A DNA stretch of 64,000 nt from Herpetosiphonaceae bacterium (GTDB lineage: Bacteria; Chloroflexota; Chloroflexia; Chloroflexales; Herpetosiphonaceae): positions 1 to 64,000 of the forward strand of contig BPHZ01000002.1 in assembly GCA_026003835.1 (NCBI GenBank). Reading direction: 5' to 3'. Positions 48,909 to 58,435 of this stretch are shown here, piece by piece. Below the pieces are notes generated by a model, which worked only from the letters and a program-made list of their open reading frames with translations, had not been told where the DNA came from and ran no database searches. Position 1 is the stretch's first letter, and each line of letters opens with the position of its first letter. The position numbers were made by a program, and so were the translations under genes.

Positions 48909-49466
48909 ATGACAAACCGAGATATTGCAATCATCCTCTTCAATATCGCCGTCCTGCTCAAGCGACAAGCCGGTAACCCCTATCGTATTCGCGCCTACCG
49001 GCGCGCCGCACAGCGTATCCTGCGCCTGCGCCACTCGCTGGCCGAGCGTGTTGCCCGTGGCGCGCCCCTCGGCGTCCCCGGCCTTGGTCGCAGCCTGAGC
49101 GCCAAGATTACCGAGCTGGTGACGACCGGCCGTATGTCCTTCTACGATGAGCTGTGCGAGGGTCTTCCGGCGCGTGAGCGGGCGTTGATGCAGGTCGAGG
49201 GGATTGGCCCGATCCTGGCCGAGCGCATCAGCAGAGAGCTGGGCGACGCCGATCTCTCGACACTGGTGCGTGAGGCCGCAGAGGTTCGCCTGCAGCAGAT
49301 CTGGGGCATTGGCCCGCGCCGCGCCGCCGCTATCGTCAGCGCCGTGCTGCCCCACGATGACCTCCCGCCAACCGACGATGTCAGCCTGCCTGTTCCACAG
49401 CAAGAGAAAGTTGTCTACGTCCAGGAGAGCTTGTTCGCCCCACGCGAGATCAGACGAGCCGCCTAG
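48909..49466 (+). CDS. Helix-hairpin-helix protein resembling the N-terminal part of PolX
   Basis: The 185-residue product starts MTNRDIAIILFNIAVLLKRQ and has NPYRIRAYRRAAQRILRLRH, the 8-kDa HhH domain of family X DNA polymerases. Two further HhH motifs follow (GVPGLGRSLSAKITELV and VEGIGPILAERI / IWGIGPRRAAAI). The polymerase and PHP domains are absent, so it is a DNA-binding protein without catalysis in view. It precedes the XPB/Bax1 pair on the same strand, 100 bp away. A GTG at 48882 is an alternative start. Confidence 0.82.
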   Translation: MTNRDIAIILFNIAVLLKRQAGNPYRIRAYRRAAQRILRLRHSLAERVARGAPLGVPGLGRSLSAKITELVTTGRMSFYDELCEGLPARERALMQVEGIGPILAERISRELGDADLSTLVREAAEVRLQQIWGIGPRRAAAIVSAVLPHDDLPPTDDVSLPVPQQEKVVYVQESLFAPREIRRAA

Positions 49467-49565
49467 CGGGCGGCCGCTCCGCCCTTCTACCCAGCAGGAG
49501 GGACCACTGTTTTTCGTGCCCGGCCGCCGTGTCTGCTCGGTGTGTAAGGGCCTTGAGGAGTCGCT

Positions 49566-50876
49566 ATGCCGGCAATGACACAACTCGATCTCGACAGCCT
49601 GATCGAAGAGTTCGAGCGTGAGCTGGAGGAGCGCGCGCTCCTGGATGCCAGGCTCGACGAGCTTCTCGACGAGGAGAGCGTAGGGCCGGCCCTTGCCGAC
49701 GAGGACCTGAGCGGTGGGTTTCGCGCGCGCCTGCGCCTTGAGCCGCGGCTGTACCAGCGCGAGGCGATCGAGCGCTGGATCGCCAGCCAGGGCCGCGGCG
49801 TCGTCGTGCTGCCAACGGGCGCCGGCAAGACGGTTGTAGCGCTTATGGCGATCGAGCGGCTCAAGCTACGCACCTTGATTGTCGTCCCGACGATCGAGCT
49901 GCTCCATCAGTGGCGCAACGCTGTTATCGACCGCCTTGGGCTGCCCCGCGACAAGGTTGGTGTGATCGGCGACGGCCTGCGGCAATTGAGGCCGGTGACG
50001 GTGATAACCTATGCTTCAGCGGCGATGCCTGAGTCGCCAATCGGCGGCTTTGGCCTGCTCATCTGCGACGAGGTGCATCACCTGCCTGCGCCTGGTTACG
50101 CCACGATTGCGCTGCGCAGCGCCTGTCCCTATAGACTTGGCCTGACGGCAACACCTGAGCGATCCGACGGCGCTCACCATGCCCTGGCAAGCCTTATTGG
50201 CCCTGAAGTCTATCGGCGGGGGCCGGCCGATCTTGCGGCGGAAGGCCATATTGCCCAGTACAGGGAGCAGCGTATCTTTGTTGACCTTAGCCCCGAGGAG
50301 CAGGCTCGCTATGAAGCGCTCATGACCGAGTGGCGCTGGTACCTGGCCGCGCACCGCCGGGCGCTCGCCCGTGGCGGCGACTTTTTTGGCGAGCTGATTC
50401 GACGCTCGGGCAGCGATCCTCAGGCACGACGAGCGCTCCAGGCTCATCACCAGGCGCGGATGATCGCGCTCAATGCTGAAGCCAAGCTGTCCGAGCTGGC
50501 TGGTCTGCTCTCTGCCCATCGTCCGGATAAGGTTATCGTCTTCTCGGAGTACAATGCGCTGGTCGAGACGATCAGCCGCCGCTTTGCGCTGCCGTCCATC
50601 ACCTATAAGACAGCCCCAGACGAGCGCAAGCTTATCCTGGAGCGCTTCCGCGACGGCACCTATTCGAAGATTGTGACCGGACGCGTGCTCAACGAGGGCG
50701 TTGACGTACCTGACGCTAATGTTGCTATTGTGGTCAGCGGCTCCGCCGCCACCCGTGAGTACATCCAACGCCTGGGGCGCGTGTTGCGCCCTAAGCCGAC
50801 GGAGGCGGTGCTCTACGAGCTGATCACCCGCCGTACGACGGAGGTTCGCACGGCACGGCGCAGGCGCAGCGTGTAA
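49566..50876 (+). CDS. XPB/ERCC3-type superfamily 2 DNA helicase
   Basis: The 436-residue product has the SF2 motifs in order: Q-like RLEPRLYQREAIERW, motif I VVLPTGAGKTVVAL, motif II ICDEVHHL, motif III LGLTATPERSDG, and motif VI EYIQRLGRVLRPK. VLNEGVDVPDANVAIVVSG is also XPB-like. It should unwind DNA in repair. The gene is followed after ten bases by DUF790, whose archaeal member Bax1 is the nuclease partner of XPB. GAGGAG lies six bases before the ATG. Confidence 0.9.
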   Translation: MPAMTQLDLDSLIEEFERELEERALLDARLDELLDEESVGPALADEDLSGGFRARLRLEPRLYQREAIERWIASQGRGVVVLPTGAGKTVVALMAIERLKLRTLIVVPTIELLHQWRNAVIDRLGLPRDKVGVIGDGLRQLRPVTVITYASAAMPESPIGGFGLLICDEVHHLPAPGYATIALRSACPYRLGLTATPERSDGAHHALASLIGPEVYRRGPADLAAEGHIAQYREQRIFVDLSPEEQARYEALMTEWRWYLAAHRRALARGGDFFGELIRRSGSDPQARRALQAHHQARMIALNAEAKLSELAGLLSAHRPDKVIVFSEYNALVETISRRFALPSITYKTAPDERKLILERFRDGTYSKIVTGRVLNEGVDVPDANVAIVVSGSAATREYIQRLGRVLRPKPTEAVLYELITRRTTEVRTARRRRSV

Positions 50877-50886
50877 AGGAGGGCGC

Positions 50887-52407
50887 ATGGCATTCGCGCT
50901 GAGTGATTTTAAGAAGACCACGCGTAAGAGTGGAGACGAGCGCGTGCTCTACCCTTATATCATCAAAGATGACCGCTACCTCTCGGCGATAGCCTTTGCT
51001 ATTGACTACTTCGAGCGAATGGTCGGCAGGCGGCGCGCGGAGATCGACCCTGCCACGCTGCTGGAGTTCTTTGGGGATCCGCGGCTGGCGCGCGGCCTGG
51101 TTGCCTGCCTCTCTCGAACCTATACCTGGCGCCACTTGACGGTGAGAGAGGTGGTTGACGAGCGGACGTATGCGCGGCTTGAGGAGCTGGGCCTGACGAC
51201 GCCTGAGGCGCTGCGCGCCTGCCTTCACAGCTTTGTCAACCGCAACTACGACGGCTTTCTGCTGCCGGAGGATCGCCGGCTTGCGCTGGAGCTGTTTTGT
51301 TCCGGGCTGCCCATCTCAGCGCAGCAGCTTGAAGCGTTGATGCTCCTTGACGCGGAGGATGAGGCGGTGCTCACCAAGATTGGCCCGACACCCGCCGCTA
51401 CGGATATTGTAACGCTCTACAACTTCCACTCACTGGAGACTGCCCTGCGCCACAGCAGCACCATCACACTGCGGTTGAATGGTCCTGTTTGGGCAATCGT
51501 GCGCTCGATCCATAACCTGGCTCGCCGCTACGGCCTGCTCTACGAGGTTGCCGAAGTGCCCCGCGATCTGTTCAGTAAGGAGCTGACGGTCATCTGGCAT
51601 GGCAGGCGCGATGCGATGGGCGGCTGGTCGCGCCACGGTCGGCGCCTGGTGCGAGGGCTCTTGCGACTGCTGGCGGCCCACCCCGACTGCCCGGTAGAGG
51701 GTGAGGCGCGGGTTTCGCTGCAGGGGCGTTCCTTCCGCCTGGTGCTGGATCGCCGTGTTCTGGCGATCCTTGGTGTCGAGGCCCGCCGTCTCGGCCAAGG
51801 CGACGAGTCCTGGGAGCATGGCCGCGACTCGCAGCTGGCGCTAGAGTGGAGCAAGGCCGCCGGACGGGGCGCAACCCGCGGTTGGCGTCTGCGGCGCGAC
51901 CCGGAGCCGCTGGCTGTTGGTGGAAACATCCTTGTGCCGGATTTTCTAGCTGTGCGCGGCGCCCAGCAGGTGCCAGTTTTCGTTCCCTCGTCGGTTGCAG
52001 GCGCTGTGGCGCTGGCGCGGATAATCGGTGCAGCGCCTGGCCACTGTCTGGTTATTGTTCCCGCAGAGGCTGTTCGCGCCTTCAAAGGGCTCTCCGTACC
52101 GCTGGTGCCCTACGCCGGCGCACCTGATGTCGCCGATATAGTTGCCGCGCTCGATATCCATTTCCCGCACCCGGCGGCCGAGACAACGCTTACCCGCTGG
52201 CAGAGACTTGAACGTATGCTGGCGGAGGAGGGCTTTATTGCCGAAGAGCAACTCCGCGATCTGCTTGGCTGCTCTAAGACTGAAGAGGTCGCTGCTGCTC
52301 TCCGGGGCTGGGCTGATGGGACGAGAACGCACTACCTGGCGGGGCTGGGTCTCTGCACGACTGAACGGCTTGAGACCGTGCGCCGGCTGCTGGCGGAGGC
52401 GGCATAG
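50887..52407 (+). CDS. DUF790 family nuclease (Bax1-like), partner of XPB
   Basis: The 506-residue product starts AFALSDFKKTTRKSGDERVL, the DUF790 N-terminus. It continues with PATLLEFFGDPRLARGLVACL and a nuclease-like C-terminal half containing VLVPDFLAV-type strands (NILVPDFLAVRGAQQVPVFV). An EFI-like or E-x-K-type catalytic core is not fully clear to me here. In archaea Bax1 binds XPB and cuts bubble DNA 3' of the lesion. The ten-base gap and order XPB-Bax1 strongly support the same unit. Confidence 0.85.
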   Translation: MAFALSDFKKTTRKSGDERVLYPYIIKDDRYLSAIAFAIDYFERMVGRRRAEIDPATLLEFFGDPRLARGLVACLSRTYTWRHLTVREVVDERTYARLEELGLTTPEALRACLHSFVNRNYDGFLLPEDRRLALELFCSGLPISAQQLEALMLLDAEDEAVLTKIGPTPAATDIVTLYNFHSLETALRHSSTITLRLNGPVWAIVRSIHNLARRYGLLYEVAEVPRDLFSKELTVIWHGRRDAMGGWSRHGRRLVRGLLRLLAAHPDCPVEGEARVSLQGRSFRLVLDRRVLAILGVEARRLGQGDESWEHGRDSQLALEWSKAAGRGATRGWRLRRDPEPLAVGGNILVPDFLAVRGAQQVPVFVPSSVAGAVALARIIGAAPGHCLVIVPAEAVRAFKGLSVPLVPYAGAPDVADIVAALDIHFPHPAAETTLTRWQRLERMLAEEGFIAEEQLRDLLGCSKTEEVAAALRGWADGTRTHYLAGLGLCTTERLETVRRLLAEAA

Positions 52408-52408
52408 G

Positions 52409-52466
52409 ATGTTTCGAGCTCCGAGCTTGAGTAGAACGCGCATTTCCTGCCCGGAACTCGAAACAT
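52409..52466. terminator. Stem-loop after the XPB/Bax1 unit
   Basis: ATGTTTCGAG (52409-52418) pairs perfectly with CTCGAAACAT (52457-52466), and the stem extends inward with one mismatch to 14 of 15. It starts one base after the DUF790 stop and probably ends that transcript. Confidence 0.65.
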
Positions 52467-52559
52467 TGCAGCGAGTGGAACAGCGGGGTTGAGATCGACC
52501 GGTATCTGGCGATATCTGGTAGCGCCTGGGTTGACATAATCCAGGCGCGCTATCCACCA

Positions 52560-52988
52560 TTAGACGATCTCTACGAGCTTAAGATCGAAGATCAAATCTT
52601 CGCCGGCCAATGGATGATTTGCGTCTAACGTTACCTCCGAATCCGACACATCGGTAATAGTGACGATGAAGGCCGTGCCGTCGGGTTGGACGACCTGGAG
52701 CTGCTGGCCGACTTCCGGCTCCAGATCGGCTGGCAGATCACCGCGATCAACGGTCAGCATAAGCTCCGGCCGGTGAGGACCATAGGCCTGTTCCATCGGA
52801 ATAGTCGTCGTCTTGGTCTCGCCCGGTTGCATCCCAACTACAGCCTTCTCAAAGCCGGGAATAACCTGCCCTGAGCCCAGGGTAAACGTTAGGGGCTCAC
52901 CGTCCTTTGAGCTATCAAAGACAGTATTATCAGTAAGTTTACCGGTGTAGTGAACCTTGACCGTATCACCCAGTTGTGCCTGTGCCAT
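52560..52988 (-). CDS. FKBP-type peptidyl-prolyl isomerase (SlyD-like)
   Basis: The 142-residue product has the FKBP core (VKVHYTGKLTDNTVFDSS, LGSGQVIPGFEKAVVGMQPG) and a SlyD-like insert-in-flap region (PMEQAYGPHRPELML). It ends ANHPLAGEDLIFDLKLVEI, the SlyD signature. There is no His-rich metal tail. It is a cytoplasmic folding helper. AAGGAGG before ATG 52988 rules out the upstream ATG. Confidence 0.92.
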   Translation of the reverse strand: MAQAQLGDTVKVHYTGKLTDNTVFDSSKDGEPLTFTLGSGQVIPGFEKAVVGMQPGETKTTTIPMEQAYGPHRPELMLTVDRGDLPADLEPEVGQQLQVVQPDGTAFIVTITDVSDSEVTLDANHPLAGEDLIFDLKLVEIV

Positions 52989-53172
52989 TGTTTCCTCCTT
53001 CGTAATCATTGTCTATGCCGTGTTGCATCTGATTGAAGAGTCAGTTCGATGCAGCAAGGTATGTGCCAGTATGCCGGGGATTAAGTGTGATGATAAGGGC
53101 GACCGCTGGACTGAAACAGGAGAGGCGCGGTGGTGCGGTAATCCTCATCAAAACCGGGCTAGTGACTTAGCC

Positions 53173-55881
53173 TTATCCGGCTGCGGGGAAGATCATATGA
53201 AAGGTGCTGCCGCGGCCGACTGCGCTTTCGACCCAGATACGTCCGCCGTGCAGGCTGACCAGACCGCGCACAAGCGATAGACCCAACCCTGTGCCGCCGG
53301 CCTCAACTTTGAGCGGATTCTCAGTGCGATAGAAACGCTCGAAGATTTTCTCGTGCTCTGATGGGTCGATGCCGACTCCATTGTCTTGAACCGAGATCAG
53401 CACCCACTGGTTACTGCGTGGTAGATCCTCCGTTACTCGTGGCGGGAGTTCATCATAGGTTGCCTGCCGCGCCCTCACCACGATCTGCCCCCCGTTAGGG
53501 GTGTATTTGCAGGCGTTGGAGATCAAATTGAAGAGAATCTGCCGCAGGCGGGTATGGTCGGCCAGCACCAGCGGCAGATTTGTCCCAAGCTCCAGCGAGA
53601 GGTTGTGGGCGCGCTTCGTCAGCGTTTCCTTGCACTCGCTGATCGCCTCACCAAGAACCTCCGCAAAACGGAGCGGATGGATTTCGAGATCGACGCTACC
53701 AGTCTCCACTTTCGTGATATCCAGGAGATCATTGATAATGGCAATCATCCGATCAGCGTTAGCACTGATCGTCGTCAGAAATTCGCGTTGGCTCTCAGTG
53801 ATCTCGCCTAGCATTGGAAGGAGCTGCGTATAGCCTTTGATTGAGGTCATCGGCGTCCGCAGTTCATGGGAGACTGTAGCAATAAACTCTGTTTTGATAC
53901 GGTCGGACTCGACCTCGCGGGTGATATCGCGGATAATGGCGACCGCACCGAGCGTCTCGCCGCGCTCCGTCAGCACAGGGCCGAGATGGACGCTAAAGGT
54001 GCGATGGCCGCGCGCGAGCGTTGCCGTCAGCGTGTTCAGCTTGCCATCCTCTCGCGTTGGCTGTTCGATCACATAGGCTACGGGATTGCCGATACCTGGT
54101 GGCAGCTTGAGGCCCTTCAGCAGGCTGTTGAGTGTCGTATTTATGTTCAACAACTCATCGAGTGGGCGCTCAAGGAGACGCTGTGCCGCGAGGTTCGCCA
54201 GGAGGAGAACGCCATCATTGCTGCAGACGATAACGCCATCCGCCAGCGACTGGAGGATCGCATTCATCTTGCTGGCCTCCTCCTCATAGCGACGCAGCAT
54301 AGAGCCGAAGCGCTCCGCGCGCTCGTTGAGGTAGCTATAGAGCTGGGCGTTGTAGATGGCAATAGCGATCTCGCCGGCGATGGCCTTCATCAGCAACAGG
54401 TGGTCCTCATTGAAGTAATCTGAGACCGGGTGAGAGAGCATCAGCACGCCGACGATTTCGTCGTTGGCGATCAGCGGTACGCCGATGAGCGAGCCTGTCA
54501 CCTTCCTGATGTTACTGGAAAACATGGGTGCTGCTACCCAGCGTGGATCGTCACGAACCTCCGCAAGGAGAACCGGCTCCCGATTTTGCGCGATCCAGCC
54601 GGCAATACCCTCACCCATTTGGAAGCGGACGAAGCTCGTTTCGTCATCTAGCTCGTTGAGCACGGCTTGTTGGACCAGGTGTCCAGTATCGTGTTCGAGC
54701 AGCATAACCGAGCCATAGGCGTTGCCCATCAACTTTGCAAGCGCCTGGAGCGTTCGCTGGAGTAAATCATCAATGTCAAGTGTGCCGGTGATATAATGAC
54801 CGATCTCAAAGAGGATCTGTAGACGATCGCGCTCTTGCTGCAGCTGCTGGGCGCGCTCGGCAACCTTCTGTTCGAGATCAGTGTTTATTGCGCGGATCTC
54901 ACTGTAGAGATACGCGTTTTCCAGCGCAACCGACGCCTGATGGCCGATAGCCTCCGCCAGACGCAGCTCCTCAAGACCAAAGTGATCGGGATCGGGATGC
55001 TGGACAACCAGGCAGCCGAGGGGGATCTCAGAAGCCTTGAGAGGAATGTACATGATCGAGGAGCCTGGGTTACTCCAGAGACCATGATCCGTTTTGGATT
55101 TGACAACCTCCTGCAGCGGTTGGTTCTTCGCCAGCGCCTCGCGGAGCATCGACGGCCACTGGTGCGTGCGAAGCCAGGCTTCGCACAGCGGCGCCCACTG
55201 CTCTCCCCAGGCTTGCCGGCATTCGAGCAGCATTGAATCGGAACGGTTGATGAGCCAGATCGCGCAGTCGTCGAGGTCAAGCGCCTGGCGCAACCGATCC
55301 CCAAGGATCATCAGAAGCTGCTGCAGATCGAGACTGCTGCTGAGGGCGCGGGAGATCTCGTACAGCGTCGAGATCTTGAGCGCTGCTCGATCGGCCTCCT
55401 CAGCGAGGAGCGCCTGGCGGCTGGCCAGGATTTCCGTCTCGTTGATCTTTTGCTGAAGCTCACTCGTCGTAACTGTGCTGTACGTGCGCGAAAGCGTTAG
55501 AACAGCGCGCTCAAGGATGGGATCGGCTTCGAGGAGCAGCGCCATTGCTTCATCAGAGTCAACGGACTGATCGCGGAGTAGCTCCGCCATGATGCGGCGC
55601 AGGCGAAACGGGAGCTGAATCAACTCTGGAAACTCAAAGCCGCGATTGTCACTCGTTCCATCGGGCAGCGAGCGTGCGAGGAGACGGTCGAGCTGATCGT
55701 ACTGCTTACGGGCGGCTGCAATGATCCCATCGTAAAGCAGTGTAAACAGGCGGTCCATTGGACCGCTGCGCTGAAGCTCGGGCGCCTGATCTTGCCAGCG
55801 CTGAATGAGCAACGCTCGATTCTCTTCAAGCCAGAGCGCCAGCTGATCGCTCATGTTGGTTGTGATGTTTGTCGTTGACAT
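53173..55881 (-). CDS. Soluble sensor histidine kinase with RsbRD-like, two GAF and PAS domains
   Basis: The 902-residue product starts with an all-helical RsbRD-N-like domain (about 10-110; LWLEENRALLIQRWQDQAPE). It continues with two GAF domains (about 165-320 and 370-520) joined by coiled coils, and a PAS-type domain (about 545-665). The HisKA has FIATVSHELRTPMTSIKGYT, and the ATPase has N box NLISNACKYTPNG, VQDNGVGIDPSE and GGTGLGLSLV. No membrane helices are present. Together with the RsbX/RsbT-like genes upstream it suggests a stress-sensing module. Confidence 0.9.
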   Translation of the reverse strand: MSTTNITTNMSDQLALWLEENRALLIQRWQDQAPELQRSGPMDRLFTLLYDGIIAAARKQYDQLDRLLARSLPDGTSDNRGFEFPELIQLPFRLRRIMAELLRDQSVDSDEAMALLLEADPILERAVLTLSRTYSTVTTSELQQKINETEILASRQALLAEEADRAALKISTLYEISRALSSSLDLQQLLMILGDRLRQALDLDDCAIWLINRSDSMLLECRQAWGEQWAPLCEAWLRTHQWPSMLREALAKNQPLQEVVKSKTDHGLWSNPGSSIMYIPLKASEIPLGCLVVQHPDPDHFGLEELRLAEAIGHQASVALENAYLYSEIRAINTDLEQKVAERAQQLQQERDRLQILFEIGHYITGTLDIDDLLQRTLQALAKLMGNAYGSVMLLEHDTGHLVQQAVLNELDDETSFVRFQMGEGIAGWIAQNREPVLLAEVRDDPRWVAAPMFSSNIRKVTGSLIGVPLIANDEIVGVLMLSHPVSDYFNEDHLLLMKAIAGEIAIAIYNAQLYSYLNERAERFGSMLRRYEEEASKMNAILQSLADGVIVCSNDGVLLLANLAAQRLLERPLDELLNINTTLNSLLKGLKLPPGIGNPVAYVIEQPTREDGKLNTLTATLARGHRTFSVHLGPVLTERGETLGAVAIIRDITREVESDRIKTEFIATVSHELRTPMTSIKGYTQLLPMLGEITESQREFLTTISANADRMIAIINDLLDITKVETGSVDLEIHPLRFAEVLGEAISECKETLTKRAHNLSLELGTNLPLVLADHTRLRQILFNLISNACKYTPNGGQIVVRARQATYDELPPRVTEDLPRSNQWVLISVQDNGVGIDPSEHEKIFERFYRTENPLKVEAGGTGLGLSLVRGLVSLHGGRIWVESAVGRGSTFHMIFPAAG

Positions 55882-55975
55882 GGAGCGCTCATATTGGCAA
55901 TGATGTCGTTGATCGTTGAGCGTTGAGCGTTTACAGATGAGTATGAAACGACTAACGCTGAAGCGCTTCGTCTCC

Positions 55976-56557
55976 TCAATCTACTGTCAAAACTACCACC
56001 GTTGCATCATCGCTTGTCTTCCCATACTGTTTGAGAAGTGTCGCCGCAAGCGCCTCTGGGTCATCCCCCCGGCGGATATGACCTGTATCGCTCATAAATC
56101 GGGTTGAGATACCGTCAGTGTAGAGGATAAAGGTATCACCGTGATCGTAGGTGTAGTTGAGTTCAAGCAGCGAGGGCAACTGGCGATGCCCCAGGATACC
56201 GTTACGAGAGATTGGCTTAATCGTCTGAGCACTAAGGACATGGATCCCTGTGTTACCGACACCCATATAGCTGGCGTGGCGTGAGTCGGGGCTGAGGCGG
56301 AGCAGACCCATCACCGCACCGCGCGTCCCGTGGAGCGCCGTGTGACAGCGCTCCATGATCTCTTTGAGTGGGCGATGCACATAGGACTCAACCGTTTGAA
56401 CCGCGCCGATTGCTGCGCGCGCCGCTTCTGCCCCGCCGCCAAGGCCATCGATGATAGCGACAAGGGTGCTGCCGTTATGCTCGATAACCAGGTAAGCATC
56501 TCCCGAGACTTCCTGCCCCTGTTTGGGCCGTGCTGCTGCACCCCAGCGAATAGTCAT
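55976..56557 (-). CDS. RsbX-like PP2C phosphatase
   Basis: The 193-residue product has a small SpoIIE/PP2C fold: GQEVSGDAYLVIEHNGSTLV and IIDGLGGGAEAARAAI carry the metal Asp residues, with YMGVGNTGIHV and DTFILYTDGIS following. RsbX-type phosphatases reset stressosome proteins by removing phosphate. It overlaps the RsbT-like gene by four bases, giving translational coupling. Confidence 0.85.
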   Translation of the reverse strand: MTIRWGAAARPKQGQEVSGDAYLVIEHNGSTLVAIIDGLGGGAEAARAAIGAVQTVESYVHRPLKEIMERCHTALHGTRGAVMGLLRLSPDSRHASYMGVGNTGIHVLSAQTIKPISRNGILGHRQLPSLLELNYTYDHGDTFILYTDGISTRFMSDTGHIRRGDDPEALAATLLKQYGKTSDDATVVVLTVD

Positions 56558-56976
56558 CTGTTCCTCCTCGATGGTCGCTGGAGCCAGCGAATTGTCCGAA
56601 TCTTTGTCCCTTCGCTGGCGCTGGTTTGAAGATCGAACTCATCCATTAGGCGGCGAACAGCCGGGAGGCCGGCGCCCATGGTCTTGGTGGTGCTGTACCC
56701 ATCCTGAAGCGCCAGCTCCGGATCGGCGATACCAGGCCCATGGTCTTGCGCTACAACCTCCAGTCCCTGCCGTCCATGACATTCCACGGGCTGGATTATA
56801 ATCTCGCCCTCGCCGGCATGGAGCACGATATTCCAGGCCAGCTCCAGGACAACGATCTCAATACGTGTTTGATCCGCTACACTAAAGCCTATATCGCCAG
56901 CGATTTGCTTACCCATTCTCGCTGCGACATAGACATCAGCTTGTTGATGAACGCGGCGTCTGAATTCGTGTGACAC
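56554..56976 (-). CDS. RsbT-like serine kinase (anti-sigma switch)
   Basis: The 140-residue product from GTG 56976 has the GHKL fold of RsbT: VYVAARMGKQIAGDIGFSVA, N box ELAWNIVLHAGEG, QDHGPGI, and QDGYSTTKTMGAGLPAVRRL. In stressosomes RsbT phosphorylates RsbR/RsbS-type proteins. The N-terminus is uncertain because no ribosome site is clear; the frame is open to 57054. RsbR or RsbS is not adjacent, but the kinase downstream has an RsbRD-like head. Confidence 0.82.
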   Translation of the reverse strand: MSHEFRRRVHQQADVYVAARMGKQIAGDIGFSVADQTRIEIVVLELAWNIVLHAGEGEIIIQPVECHGRQGLEVVAQDHGPGIADPELALQDGYSTTKTMGAGLPAVRRLMDEFDLQTSASEGTKIRTIRWLQRPSRRNR

Positions 56977-57264
56977 TAACTTTAGCCCTGACTGGAGCGC
57001 TCTGTAAAGCCACTGAAGATGACAGCACGATGAAGATCTCGTCCTGCGTTGCATCTATGCATAGATGTGTTTCCTCTTAAGAAACGTTGACTATGCATTG
57101 CTCCTCAGGAAGGAGAGTCTGGCGCTGAGACACCCCGCGTCTCCGAACTGACGGCGCCCTAAGGAGAGTCGACACTTGTGATAATACACCAAAGCCGGCA
57201 GGTTAATCAACCGTACACGAGGGATGGTGATGATTTAACCTGCGATTTAATGGTCATGCTTCAA

Positions 57265-57325
57265 GGGGAGTTGGAGGGGTGGAGCGTCTCCAACTCCCCA
57301 TCAGCGTTGATACGGTGGACGACTA
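57265..57325. repeat. Dispersed hairpin repeat, copy at the end of the 57.3-kb gene
   Basis: GGGGAGTTGGAG (57265-57276) pairs perfectly with CTCCAACTCCCC (57288-57299). The GGTGGACGACT tail runs into the stop of the minus-strand binding-protein gene. The position just past that stop fits a terminator. The rest of the 57.0-57.3 kb gap shows no gene. Confidence 0.75.
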
Positions 57326-58372
57326 GTTGGTCTTAGGCACGATCTTGTCGTAGATCTTGTCCTGGTCGGCGCGACTCTTGAGCGCATCAGGGATGCTGAC
57401 ACCCTGATGTTGCGCGGCCTCAAGATTAAGCGCGATATTCTTCTTCTCCTGCTTGCGAATCGGCAGGCTGTCGGCGGTCGCCTCACCCTTCAAAATGGGA
57501 ATGGCGAACTCCATGGTGCTATCGTAGCCATTATCGTAGTAGTCCAGGCCAAGCGCCGCGGTGCAGCCGCGTCTCGCCGAGGCCGGGTCATTGCAGACCA
57601 GCAGGATCTGATTCTCATTGGCGACCTTGACGACCGACTCAAGCGCCGAGACGACAGTGCTATCTGTCGAGATGAAAATGGCATCGACATCCTGGCCCGC
57701 GAGCTTCTCTGCGGCGCCAAGCACCTCGTCGGCCTTGGTGACGGTGGCCTCAATAAACTCGATGCCTTTACCCTCGGCGTGCTTACGGGCGATACCCGTC
57801 GCCACTTCCGAGTTCTTCTCGGTGCTGGTCCAGATGATGCCCACCTTCTTTGCATCCGGCTGGATCTCAAGGATCAGGTCAAAGGCATCGGTCACTGGTG
57901 GGAGCGCCTGAATACCAGTCACACCAGGGTGCTCGGTCTCACTCTTCGCCGCGCCGGCCTGGTAGGGATCGGTAACGGTGTTGAAGACGATAGGGATGCC
58001 GGAGCCCTGGAGGCCATTGAAGGTTGCCTGAAGCGGCAGCGTCCCAATGGCGATGACCAGATCAACCTTTTGATCGCGGAAGCCATCGATGATGCTGGTC
58101 AGCGTGGCCTGGTCGTTGTTGGCATTTTTCGCAGCCAGCTCGACGTTGAGCCCCGAATCCTTGAAGGCATCTTCAATTCCCTTGCGTGCGGCATCGAGCG
58201 CCGGATGGGTCGTCTGCTGTACAACGCCGACGACATATGTTGTACTGCCGCCACCGCCACCAGCGGTACCGCTGGTCGGCGTCGCGGCTGTGCCACCGCC
58301 CCCGCTGGGTGTTCCACATGCCGCGAGGACCAGAGCCATCAGTAGGGTTAGTATCTGCAAAACGCGCTTCAT
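57323..58372 (-). CDS. ABC transporter substrate-binding lipoprotein (TrpX/DUF534 type)
   Basis: The 349-residue product has lipobox LAACG (Cys near residue 20) and a Gly/Thr linker. The DUF534 domain then shows VGVVQQTTHPALDAARKGIE, IGTLPLQATFN, VFNTVTDPYQAGA and GIQALPPVTDAFDL. It ends with GLDYYDNGYD. It sits outside the membrane and feeds the permease encoded upstream of it. Tryptophan or another aromatic amino acid is a possible ligand for this class, not proven here. Confidence 0.9.
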   Translation of the reverse strand: MKRVLQILTLLMALVLAACGTPSGGGGTAATPTSGTAGGGGGSTTYVVGVVQQTTHPALDAARKGIEDAFKDSGLNVELAAKNANNDQATLTSIIDGFRDQKVDLVIAIGTLPLQATFNGLQGSGIPIVFNTVTDPYQAGAAKSETEHPGVTGIQALPPVTDAFDLILEIQPDAKKVGIIWTSTEKNSEVATGIARKHAEGKGIEFIEATVTKADEVLGAAEKLAGQDVDAIFISTDSTVVSALESVVKVANENQILLVCNDPASARRGCTAALGLDYYDNGYDSTMEFAIPILKGEATADSLPIRKQEKKNIALNLEAAQHQGVSIPDALKSRADQDKIYDKIVPKTN

Positions 58373-58435
58373 GCGTGCCTCCTAGCCACTAGCGTGAACC
58401 ATTTCAGGCTGTGCGCCTGATCAAGGGAGCGAGGA

